Positions 43,725 through 51,809 of a stretch of 64,000 bases of DNA are shown one piece after another. A program made the position numbers and the translations under genes. The stretch spans positions 1,972,501 through 2,036,500 of the forward strand of contig NZ_AP027370.1 in the NCBI RefSeq assembly GCF_030296055.1, given 5' to 3'. The stretch's first letter is position 1; every line of letters starts with the position of its first letter. Source of the DNA: Hydrogenimonas cancrithermarum. Its GTDB lineage: Bacteria > Campylobacterota > Campylobacteria > Campylobacterales > Hydrogenimonadaceae. Under the pieces are notes generated by a model, which saw nothing but the letters and a program-made list of their open reading frames with translations, made no database searches and was not told the DNA's origin.

Positions 43725-44924
43725 ATGCGACTTTGGCTTCTTTTCATCGTGTTTGTGGCATCTGTGCAAGCAACGACCTTGCAACAACTTATCGATTCGG
43801 CACTTGCGAACCATCCAAGTTTGGATGTTGCCAAATCACGCATTGCAGCGGCCGACTATGCCGTGCAGCGGGCGAAAAACTTCGACAATCCGGTACTGGG
43901 GCTCTCGGTCAACGACCTTCGGCTCGACGATTTCACAAACCGCTCACTCGAACCGATGCAGACCCAGGCCGTAACACTGTCGCAGAAAATCCCCTGGTTC
44001 GGCAAACGTGAGACCAAAAAAGCGATCGAAGAGGCCAAAAAGTCACTGCTTTTTGCTTCAATGAAGGAAGCCGAAGCGGAGCTCGTCGCACGCATCAGGC
44101 AAAACGGCTACCGCATTTGGGAGATCGAGCGCCTGATCGCCATTACACGCGACACGATCGCGCTGACTGAGCAGAACATTGAACTCTACGAAGCCTACAC
44201 CGCTTCGAGCGAATCGGGCAACACCCATATGGGCATCATGTCCGCCGAACTGGTCAAGTCACGTCTGAAAACTTCGCTGAGCCGCTTTGAGGCACAAAAA
44301 GCCCAAACCCTCGCACTGCTCGAATATCTGAGCTTTCAAAGTATCGATCATCTGCAAGTCGATCTTCCTGCCGAGAAACTTCTGCCGCTGCAAAAGCTGA
44401 AAGAGAAAATTGTTCAAAGCCCTTCGCTTAAAAGCAAAATGGCGGGAAAAGATGTCGTGAAAGAGAAGCTCTCGCTTGCCAGAACGCAAACCAGTATCGA
44501 TCCGGTGCTTCGTGTCGGCTACTACCAGCGGGCATCTTACGACGATTATATTTCGATCGGTGTCGGCTTCGCAATGCCGGTCTACGGTACTGAAAAGAGC
44601 AAAATCGAAGAGACACGGGCCAATCTTCTGGCACAACGAAGCAACGTTGCCGATACGAAAATGAGACTGACTGCCAAACTCGAAGAACTCTATGCGAGAG
44701 CGAAAAGCGAACGAGAAATCCTGCAGATCGTCAAAAACGAGAGCCTGCCGCAGATCGGCCATATGTTTGACCTGATCCGTGCCGACATCGCCGCAGGCGG
44801 GGATCTTTATAAATTCGTCGATCTTGTTGAACAAAAGTTGGCTCTGGAAGCTCAGGCGATCTTGGCGCGGGCGAATTTTCACAAAACAATGGCACAGATC
44901 GATGCCCTTTTAGGAGAATATTAA
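43725..44924 (+). CDS. TolC-family outer-membrane efflux protein (CusC-like)
   Basis: The 399-residue protein has a signal peptide (RLWLLFIVFVASVQA) and two outer-membrane-efflux repeats, starting LQQLIDSALANHPSLDVAKSRIAAADYAVQRAKNFDNP. Long helices (ESGNTHMGIMSAELVKSRLKTSL) form the periplasmic tunnel. It should be the outer-membrane exit duct of the pump encoded by the next two genes. Its stop touches the start of the adaptor gene. No lipobox is visible, unlike some CusC proteins. Confidence 0.9.
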   Translation: MRLWLLFIVFVASVQATTLQQLIDSALANHPSLDVAKSRIAAADYAVQRAKNFDNPVLGLSVNDLRLDDFTNRSLEPMQTQAVTLSQKIPWFGKRETKKAIEEAKKSLLFASMKEAEAELVARIRQNGYRIWEIERLIAITRDTIALTEQNIELYEAYTASSESGNTHMGIMSAELVKSRLKTSLSRFEAQKAQTLALLEYLSFQSIDHLQVDLPAEKLLPLQKLKEKIVQSPSLKSKMAGKDVVKEKLSLARTQTSIDPVLRVGYYQRASYDDYISIGVGFAMPVYGTEKSKIEETRANLLAQRSNVADTKMRLTAKLEELYARAKSEREILQIVKNESLPQIGHMFDLIRADIAAGGDLYKFVDLVEQKLALEAQAILARANFHKTMAQIDALLGEY

Positions 44925-45917
44925 ATGAAAAAACTCTGGATATGGCTGATCCCTTTGGGGCTCATGGCCGAACCGCCGAGCGTCGAGCAGCTCTTCAACG
45001 TGCAGACGGTGAAGGTGAAAAAAGTGACCACGGCTTACGAAAAAAGTTTTTACGGTCTGCTCAAAGCCGACGAACGGCGTATCGTCGACGTCGTACCGCG
45101 ATTCGGCGGCTTCGTCGTCGAACTCTATGCCGACAGGATCTACACCCGCATCAAGAAGGGTGAAGCGTTGGCCAAAGTCTACTCGCCGGAAGTTTTCAAG
45201 GCCAAAGAGGAGTATCTCAACTCTCTGCGTTACGCAAAGAAACGGGGCAATAGGGGGATGGTCGAAAGTGCCAAGCGCAAGCTTCAGCTATTGGGCATCG
45301 ATAATAATGAGATCGTACAATGCACAAAAACAGGCAGAGCCGACCCCTACACTCTCATCCGCGCCCCGCAAAGCGGATATCTTTTTGGAAAGGATCTTTT
45401 TAATGGGAGTGCGTTCAATGCCAAGTCACGCATCTTCCGTATTGTAGGATTGGAGAATATCTGGGTCGAAGCCAAAATCAGCGAACCCGACATTCCGCGC
45501 GTCATGGGGGCCAAAGCGTTTTCGGTGACGACCAAAGCGGTCAGCGGAACGTTTGAAGCCAAGCATCCGTTTCTCTATCCGTCCATCGATCCACAAAGCG
45601 CACTGGCAACACTGCGACTCGATGTCAAAAATGAAAATGGAAAACTGATGCCCGGCATGTTCGCCACGCTGCATGCCAAAAGCGCTCCCAAAGCGATGCT
45701 GGTCCTGCCGAGGAGGGCCGTCATACGCAAGATGAACCGCTGGTACGTCTTCAAAGCAGGCGAATTCGAAGGGGAGTACGAACCGGTGGAGGTCTCCATC
45801 AAACCGATCGACAACGAACGATATGCCATTCTTTCGGGGCTCTCGGAAGGCGATGAAGTGGTGAACAATGCCTTGTTCATGATCGACAGCGATGCGCAGA
45901 TCAATGGATCGTTTTAG
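44925..45917 (+). CDS. Periplasmic adaptor of a CusA-type RND pump (CusB-like)
   Basis: The 330-residue protein has a signal peptide (KLWIWLIPLGLMAEP) and the membrane-fusion layout: a barrel-sandwich lipoyl half (VDVVPRFGGFVVELYADRIYTRIKKGEALAKVYSPEV), a helical hairpin (FKAKEEYLNSLRYAKKRGN), the second lipoyl half (IRAPQSGYLF), and a beta-barrel (NIWVEAKISEPDIPRVMG). The lipoyl and hairpin pattern is that of CusB. It lacks the long N-terminal metal-binding extension of E. coli CusB; the FixH-like protein may serve instead. Confidence 0.88.
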   Translation: MKKLWIWLIPLGLMAEPPSVEQLFNVQTVKVKKVTTAYEKSFYGLLKADERRIVDVVPRFGGFVVELYADRIYTRIKKGEALAKVYSPEVFKAKEEYLNSLRYAKKRGNRGMVESAKRKLQLLGIDNNEIVQCTKTGRADPYTLIRAPQSGYLFGKDLFNGSAFNAKSRIFRIVGLENIWVEAKISEPDIPRVMGAKAFSVTTKAVSGTFEAKHPFLYPSIDPQSALATLRLDVKNENGKLMPGMFATLHAKSAPKAMLVLPRRAVIRKMNRWYVFKAGEFEGEYEPVEVSIKPIDNERYAILSGLSEGDEVVNNALFMIDSDAQINGSF

Positions 45918-45925
45918 GTGCCGCC

Positions 45926-48900
45926 ATGATTGAAAAGATCATCGATTTCAGCGTCAAAAACCGTTTCCTGGTCCTTATGGCGACGCTTTTCATTATCATG
46001 GGTTCGATCTGGGCCGTTCGCAACACACCGCTGGATGCCCTGCCTGACCTCTCGCCGCCGCAGGTGATCGTACAGGTCAAATGGAACGGTCAGAGCCCGA
46101 ACATCATCGAAGACCAGGCGACCTATCCGCTCATTACAAAGTTTCTGGCCATCGCCGACATCGAAACGGTGCGCGGTTTTTCGACCTACGAAAATGCGCT
46201 CATCTACATCATCTTCAAGGACGGTACCGACTTCTACTGGGGCCGCAGCCGCGTCCTCGAGCAACTGGCAGCCATTCAAAGCAGACTGCCGCCGGGTGTG
46301 GAAGTGTCGCTGGGGCCCGACGCGTCGGGAGTCGGCTGGGTCTACGAGTACGCGTTGGTCTCCCAAACCAAAAACCTCGCCGAACTGCGTACCCTGCAGG
46401 ATTACACCTTCAAATACGCCCTGATGGGCGTCGACGGCGTCAGTGACGTCGCGACCATCGGCGGCTTCGTGCCGACCTGGCAGGTGACGGTGAGCAACGA
46501 TGCGCTGGTGCGCCACAATCTCTCCATCGGCGACGTGGCCCGCGTACTGAAAGCCAACAACAACGACACGGGCGGACGCATCGTCATCCAGAACGGCTAC
46601 GAGTGGATGGTGCAGGCGCGCGGTTACATTCGAAACAGGGGCGACATCCGCAACCTCGTCATCGTGCAGCGTGACGGCGTGCCGGTCACCATCGGTGACA
46701 TCGGACGCGTCGAAGTGGTGCCGGCACCTCGCCGCGGCATCGCCGATCTCAACGGTGAAGGGGAAGTGGTCGGTGGCATCGTGATGGTCCGCTACGGTGA
46801 AGACGCCTACCGCGTCATCGAGCATGTCAAAAAGAAGCTGAACGAGATCGAAGTCGAGGGTGTCGATATCGTCGAAACCTACGATCGCAGCGGGCTCATC
46901 GAAAAGGCGGTCGATACGCTCAAAAACACGCTCTTTGAAGAGAGCCTCATCGTCGTCGTTGTCATCGCCCTCTTTCTGGTGCATCTGCGCAGCTCCCTGA
47001 TCGTGCTGATCATCCTGCCCCTGACGATCGGCATGACCTTTTTGCTGATGAAACTCTTCGGCATCGGCAGCAACATCATGAGCCTCGGCGGCATCGCCAT
47101 CGCGATCGGCGCGATGGTCGACGCTTCGATCGTCATGATAGAAAACGCCCACAAGGCGATCCTCAAAATCGTCGAAGAGAAAGGTTCGATCACGAACGAA
47201 GAGCGTATCGCCGCCATCGTAAGCGCTTCCAAAACGGTCGGACGCCCCATCTTTTTCGCACTGGCACTCGTCGTGGTCTCATTTCTGCCCATCTTCGCGC
47301 TTTCGGGCCAGGAGGGACTGCTCTTCACCCCGTTGGCGTTTACCAAAACCTTCGCGATGACGGCAGGTGCACTGCTGGCGGTGACCCTGGTACCGGTGCT
47401 GATGGTCTGGTTCGTGCGCGGCAAGATCCCGAGTGAGAAAAAGAACCCGCTCAACCGTTTTTTCATCTGGCTCTACCACCCGCTGCTGATCGTGGGACTG
47501 AAATTCAAGTATCTCATCATCTTGGCCGCCGTCCTTTTGCTGGCGTGGATGGTGCCGGTGTACGAAAAGCTCAAGTGGGAATTCATGCCGCCTCTCAACG
47601 AACAGACCTTCATGTATATGCCGGTCACGCCGTACGGCATCAGCGTGGACCTCAGCAAAGCGCTGACGCAAAAGACCGACAAGATCATCAAGAGCTTCCC
47701 GGAAGTGGCCACGGTCTTCGGCAAGGGCGGCCGTGCCGACACGGCGACCGACCCGGCACCGCTGGGGATGCTGGAGACCATCATCACCTTCAAACCCAAA
47801 AGCGAGTGGCGGGAAGGGATGACTTACGAAAAACTGCAGCAAGAGTTCGAAGACGCCCTGCAGGTGCCGGGCCTCGTCAACTCCTGGACCTACCCTATCC
47901 GAGGGCGCATCGACATGCTGCTTAGCGGCATCCGGACGCCGCTTGGCATCAAGCTCTACGGCGATGACCCCAAAACGCTGCAAACCGTCGGAGTCGTGAT
48001 CGAAGAGAAGCTGCGCGGCATGGGTGAGACGATGTCGGTCTTCGCCGACCAGTCGGATGCGGGCTACTACATCGACATCGACATCGACGAAACGGCGCTG
48101 GCGCGCTACGGTATCACGAAAAAGAGATTGCTCGAATATACCTCTTCGGGCATCGGCGGCATGAAAGTGAGTACGATGATCAAAGGGTTGGAGCGTTACC
48201 CCATTGCCGTGCGCTTCGAAGAGGAAGACCGCCGCACGATCGAGGCGATCCGCAACATTCAGGTCAAGACGCCGCTGGGATTCGTGCCGCTCTCTACGCT
48301 GGCGAATGTCCACTACAAAGAGAGCGCCTCGGTCATCAAGACCGAAATGGCCAAACCGGTCACCTTCATCTACATCACGCCGCGCAGCGGCATCAGCCCG
48401 GCCGAGTACAAAGAGAAGGCACAAGCCATGTTGCGCGACTTGAAGCTGCCGGCCGGTTATTACATCGAGTGGGCGGGGCAGTCGGAGTATCTGGAGAGCG
48501 CGATGCGAAAGATTTCCTGGATCGCCCCGACGGTGCTGCTGGTCATTCTGGTGCTGATCTACTTCGCACTTAAAAAGATCGTGCCGACACTCATCGTCTT
48601 TTTCACGCTGCCCTTCGCGCTGCTGGGCGGCCTGCTCTACATCGACTGGCTCGATTTCAACATGAGCGTCGCCGTCATCGTCGGTTTCCTGGCACTGCTG
48701 GGTGTCGCGGCCGAAACGGCGATCATCATGATCGTCTATCTGCAGGAGAGCGTGCATGAAGCGAAAGAGCGTTACGGAACGCTCGACAAGAAGCAGCTTC
48801 GAAAAGCGATCTTCGAAGGCGCCGTACAGCGGGTGCGACCGAAACTGATGACCGTCTTCGCGATCCTGGCCGGATTGCTGCCGATTATGGTCAGCCACGG

Positions 48901-49033
48901 CGTCGGCAGCGAAGTGATGCAGCGCATCGCCGCCCCGATGATCGGCGGCGTCGTCAGCTCGGCGGTGCTGAGCCTGTTGATCATTCCGATTTTGTACGAG
49001 ATTTACGCGGCACGCAGGTATTTGTCGAACTGA
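45926..49033 (+). CDS. cusA: CusA-type heavy-metal RND efflux pump
   Basis: The 1035-residue protein begins MIEKIIDFSVKNRFLVLMATL and shows HME-RND features: TPLDALPDLSPPQVIVQVKW, the membrane-helix-4 signature GGIAIAIGAMVDASIVMIEN that matches CusA, and GVAAETAIIMIVYL near the end. It has twelve membrane helices and two large periplasmic domains. The Met-containing MYMPVTPYGIS segment is in the area where CusA binds Cu(I). It should export Cu(I)/Ag(I) by proton exchange together with the preceding adaptor and TolC-type genes. Exact metal is inferred from similarity. Confidence 0.93.
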   Translation: MIEKIIDFSVKNRFLVLMATLFIIMGSIWAVRNTPLDALPDLSPPQVIVQVKWNGQSPNIIEDQATYPLITKFLAIADIETVRGFSTYENALIYIIFKDGTDFYWGRSRVLEQLAAIQSRLPPGVEVSLGPDASGVGWVYEYALVSQTKNLAELRTLQDYTFKYALMGVDGVSDVATIGGFVPTWQVTVSNDALVRHNLSIGDVARVLKANNNDTGGRIVIQNGYEWMVQARGYIRNRGDIRNLVIVQRDGVPVTIGDIGRVEVVPAPRRGIADLNGEGEVVGGIVMVRYGEDAYRVIEHVKKKLNEIEVEGVDIVETYDRSGLIEKAVDTLKNTLFEESLIVVVVIALFLVHLRSSLIVLIILPLTIGMTFLLMKLFGIGSNIMSLGGIAIAIGAMVDASIVMIENAHKAILKIVEEKGSITNEERIAAIVSASKTVGRPIFFALALVVVSFLPIFALSGQEGLLFTPLAFTKTFAMTAGALLAVTLVPVLMVWFVRGKIPSEKKNPLNRFFIWLYHPLLIVGLKFKYLIILAAVLLLAWMVPVYEKLKWEFMPPLNEQTFMYMPVTPYGISVDLSKALTQKTDKIIKSFPEVATVFGKGGRADTATDPAPLGMLETIITFKPKSEWREGMTYEKLQQEFEDALQVPGLVNSWTYPIRGRIDMLLSGIRTPLGIKLYGDDPKTLQTVGVVIEEKLRGMGETMSVFADQSDAGYYIDIDIDETALARYGITKKRLLEYTSSGIGGMKVSTMIKGLERYPIAVRFEEEDRRTIEAIRNIQVKTPLGFVPLSTLANVHYKESASVIKTEMAKPVTFIYITPRSGISPAEYKEKAQAMLRDLKLPAGYYIEWAGQSEYLESAMRKISWIAPTVLLVILVLIYFALKKIVPTLIVFFTLPFALLGGLLYIDWLDFNMSVAVIVGFLALLGVAAETAIIMIVYLQESVHEAKERYGTLDKKQLRKAIFEGAVQRVRPKLMTVFAILAGLLPIMVSHGVGSEVMQRIAAPMIGGVVSSAVLSLLIIPILYEIYAARRYLSN

Positions 49034-49050
49034 CATCAAAGGAGTATTCC

Positions 49051-49089
49051 ATGTTAGCAGGCAATTTATTGACAACTATTCTCAAATAG
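49051..49089 (+). CDS. 12-codon micro-ORF upstream of the second efflux operon
   Basis: ATG 49051 is preceded by AAAGGAG with a six-base spacer and reads MLAGNLLTTILK before TAG at 49087-49089. It overlaps the promoter boxes of the next operon. It could be a translated small peptide at the end of the cusA transcript or the remnant of a lost gene. Nothing else supports it. Confidence 0.3.
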   Translation: MLAGNLLTTILK

Positions 49090-49097
49090 GTTAGAAT
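49069..49097 (+). promoter_or_regulatory. Sigma-70-type promoter of the second metal-efflux operon
   Basis: TTGACA at 49069-49074 and TAGAAT at 49092-49097 are 17 bases apart. An inverted repeat CTATT-CTCA-AATAG (49076-49089) lies in the spacer and could bind a regulator. The CACA repeats of the copper promoters are absent, so control probably differs. Confidence 0.7.
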
Positions 49098-49126
49098 GAA
49101 CCACTGATCTTACGAAAGGAGAGCAC

Positions 49127-49432
49127 GTGGGCAAAAAAGCGATTCATCTGATGCTGCTGTTGTCGCTTTTTTTGAATATTGCGCATGCCACCGTCATCTC
49201 CTTGACTGAATCGTGCGACCATGAAACGGTTTGCGAATATGTGATCGAGCTCGATCACGGGAGTGATTGCGGGGATCTGTGCGATATGCACCATATGTTT
49301 CACCTCAGTGCCATACCCACCGCAACACTCCTCGTCATTCCCGGACTTTCGATCTCCGCAAGCGTCGATTACAGCCCGGGGCACTATCTGCCGCCCCATC
49401 TCGAACCCTCCTACCGCCCTCCTATCGTTTAA
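49127..49432 (+). CDS. Small exported Cys/His-containing protein
   Basis: AAAGGAG precedes GTG 49127. The 101-residue product has a signal peptide (IHLMLLLSLFLNIAHA) and then a cluster of cysteines and histidines (ESCDHETVCEY, HGSDCGDLCDMHHMFH), which suggests metal binding in the periplasm. The C-terminal third is proline-rich. It is the first gene of an operon with CzcCBA-like genes, the position where small regulatory or metal-buffering proteins such as CzcI occur in other bacteria. I recognise no named family. Confidence 0.65.
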   Translation: MGKKAIHLMLLLSLFLNIAHATVISLTESCDHETVCEYVIELDHGSDCGDLCDMHHMFHLSAIPTATLLVIPGLSISASVDYSPGHYLPPHLEPSYRPPIV

Positions 49433-49505
49433 TCTTTCTCCAAAACAACTGAATCACTCCTTATCTAATTTAAGGAGAACTCTACCCATTTTACAAGGAT
49501 GAACG

Positions 49506-50678
49506 ATGAAACTCTTTCTGACTATCTGTCTATGCGCCGCTGCAGGCTTTGCCGTCGACTTCAAGACATTTGAAACAATGGCGCTCCAAAATGCCCCGGC
49601 GATGCAGGCGGCCCGGCTCGAGAACAATGCTGCGAAACTTCAGGGGCGTATCGCACTGCGTTACGCCAACCCGTCGATCGAGGGGGAAGTGAGCGGCTTC
49701 GACGCCGATGCCGGAGGAAGCGATACCGGCTGGCGCACCGCGATTTCGCAGCCTGTTCGGGTTTTCGGACTGGGTCATGACCTGCAACGCTATGCCGACA
49801 GGCTGAACATTCTGGCGGAGAAAGGGTACGAAAAGGGCCGTGCCGGCTTTATGGTGCAGCTTCGCCACCGCTATGTCGATTATGTCAAGGCCGTACACGC
49901 CAAAGCGCTCCTGGAACAGAAGATCGCACTGGCCAAACGGCTCGAGACGATCGCGCAGGAGCGTTTCGAAAACGGTGCCGGCACCCGTGCCAAAGTGATG
50001 CAGGCGTCGCTACAGCGCATCGCGGCCGAAACGAAGTTGATCGAAGGGCAAAGAGAGATCGTTGCACGCTACTACGACCTGCTGGCAGATGCGGGGATGA
50101 CAGAACAGGTGACACTCGATGCAGCCTTTCTCTACCCTGTCGAAGTCGACAACCACGCCGATACGGCATTGAAAAATCCCGAGCTCCAAGCCATGCAGGC
50201 TCTAAGCAACCTCTATGAGGCCGAAGCGAAGACCCACGACCGCTCCATCAAAGCCTACCAGCTGTTTGCGGAGTATGAAGAGGAACCCGACCAGTCGATT
50301 GCACGCTTCGGTGTCGGGATCGACCTTCCTCTTTTCAACCGGAACAAAGAAGAGTACCAGCTGGCCCGTATCCGTGTGCAGCAGGCTTCATTGCGAGTGG
50401 CACAGCTCAAAAGTGAGCAAAAAGCGCAACTCGAATCGCTGCAGCTACAGCTGGCGACACTCGGAAAACACTATGCGGCACTCAAACAGCGGCTCGAAAA
50501 AGAACAAGAACTTCTATCGCTTTTCGAAGAGGGGTACCGCGCAGCGCAGAGTTCGCTGCTCGATCTCATTCAGACTAAAAACGCCCTCATCGATACGAAG
50601 CGGCAGCTGCTCGAGACCGAGTATCTGGCCAATCTCTACCACATCCAAATCGATTATCTGAAAGGTAAATTGAAATGA
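49506..50678 (+). CDS. TolC-family outer-membrane efflux protein (CzcC-like)
   Basis: The 390-residue protein has a signal peptide (KLFLTICLCAAAGFA) and the TolC-family repeats: FETMALQNAPAMQAARLENNAAKLQGRIALRYANPSIEGE and later GVGIDLPLFNRNKEEYQLARIRVQQASLRV. The GxGIDLPLF-NRN segment is typical of CzcC. It should form the outer-membrane exit of the second pump. ATG 50675 of the adaptor overlaps its TGA by four bases. The upstream 73 bases carry AAGGAGAA and AAGGATG ribosome-site-like sequences. Confidence 0.9.
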   Translation: MKLFLTICLCAAAGFAVDFKTFETMALQNAPAMQAARLENNAAKLQGRIALRYANPSIEGEVSGFDADAGGSDTGWRTAISQPVRVFGLGHDLQRYADRLNILAEKGYEKGRAGFMVQLRHRYVDYVKAVHAKALLEQKIALAKRLETIAQERFENGAGTRAKVMQASLQRIAAETKLIEGQREIVARYYDLLADAGMTEQVTLDAAFLYPVEVDNHADTALKNPELQAMQALSNLYEAEAKTHDRSIKAYQLFAEYEEEPDQSIARFGVGIDLPLFNRNKEEYQLARIRVQQASLRVAQLKSEQKAQLESLQLQLATLGKHYAALKQRLEKEQELLSLFEEGYRAAQSSLLDLIQTKNALIDTKRQLLETEYLANLYHIQIDYLKGKLK

Positions 50679-51799
50679 AAAAAATATCACTTTTTATAGT
50701 TTTTACATTTGTTCTGCAGGCTTCCGACATCGTCATCGAAAAGGCGACGATGCAGAGCTTCGGCAAACAGCTGCGCGTCAACGCCAAGATCGTGCAACTC
50801 TCCAACCAGCGCCAGCAGATCGTTTCGCGTCTTGGCGGGCATCTGGAAACCTATTATGTCGAACCTGGACAAACGGTTAAAAGAGGGGGCAAAATCGCCA
50901 AGATCCAATCGCTCGAGCTTTCCAAAATGACGGCCGACTATCTTGCACTCGGCAAGAAGATCGAAGCAGTCCGGGAACGTCTTGCATCGACGAAAAAGCT
51001 CTATGAAAAAGGTTTGGCTTCCAAGCAGGATCTCAACCGGGAACAGATCGCGCTGGCAGGTGTGGAAGCCGATCGCAACGCACTCGCTTCACAGCTTCGA
51101 TCGCTCGGGATCGACCCGGGGCGACTGAAAAGCGCAACCGATACGCTGATCATCCATGCCCATGCCGACGGTCTGGTGAGCCGCCTGCTGGTACCGCTGC
51201 ACACCAATGTGAGCGCCGAAACGCCGATCGTCTCGCTGGTCCAGAAGAGCGGTTACTACGCCGTCGCCTATATCGGTGTCAAGGAGGCACTGAAGATGCC
51301 CGAAAAGGTCGAAGGGAGACTCTATATCGGTGACGAAAGCTTCAGTTGCCGCTACCTCTATCTCATGCCCAAAGTCGATGAAGAGACACAGCGCGCACAG
51401 ATGCTTTTCTGGATCGAAAGCAGCGACAAGCCGCTGCTGCTGAATGCCTTCGCCGAAATGGATATCGATCTGCCGCCGTACGAAAAACGTGTCGCCGTGA
51501 AGCGGTCGGCACTGACGATGTTCGAAGGGGAGTGGGTCGTTTTCGTACCCAAAGCCGGAGAGGGGCATGAAAAGCATGAACATGAGGGGCATGAGGAACA
51601 CGACGAACATGGCGAAGAGGATGAAGAGCATCACCATGAAGAGGTCCCTTTCGAAACACGTGTCGTCGAAATCATCGCGTCTTTTGGTGATTTCGCCGCG
51701 GTCAAAGGTATCGAGCCAGGCGTTGCCTACGTCGCTGATGGGGTTTACTTCGTCAAGTCGATGATGCTCAAGTCCGAACTCGGCGGGCATGGGCATTGA
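50675..51799 (+). CDS. Periplasmic adaptor with a His/Glu-rich loop (CzcB-like)
   Basis: The 374-residue protein has a signal peptide (KKISLFIVFTFVLQA), a lipoyl half-domain (RLGGHLETYYVEPGQTVKRGGKIAKIQSLELSK), a helical hairpin (RLASTKKLYEKGLASKQDL), and a barrel region. At about residues 293-324 it has a run of histidine and acidic residues that begins HEKHEHEGHEEHDEHGEEDE, a likely Zn/Co/Ni-binding site. Such loops occur in CzcB- and CnrB-like adaptors. It overlaps the upstream gene and ends ten bases before the start of the pump gene. Confidence 0.88.
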   Translation: MKKISLFIVFTFVLQASDIVIEKATMQSFGKQLRVNAKIVQLSNQRQQIVSRLGGHLETYYVEPGQTVKRGGKIAKIQSLELSKMTADYLALGKKIEAVRERLASTKKLYEKGLASKQDLNREQIALAGVEADRNALASQLRSLGIDPGRLKSATDTLIIHAHADGLVSRLLVPLHTNVSAETPIVSLVQKSGYYAVAYIGVKEALKMPEKVEGRLYIGDESFSCRYLYLMPKVDEETQRAQMLFWIESSDKPLLLNAFAEMDIDLPPYEKRVAVKRSALTMFEGEWVVFVPKAGEGHEKHEHEGHEEHDEHGEEDEEHHHEEVPFETRVVEIIASFGDFAAVKGIEPGVAYVADGVYFVKSMMLKSELGGHGH

Positions 51800-51809
51800 G
51801 GATGATCAT

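Noticed and set aside
45914-47152. Long open frame on the minus strand opposite the CusA-type pump gene
   Set aside because: It is rich in His, Asp and Arg as expected for the antisense of a G+C-rich gene, and the plus strand encodes a full conserved pump.
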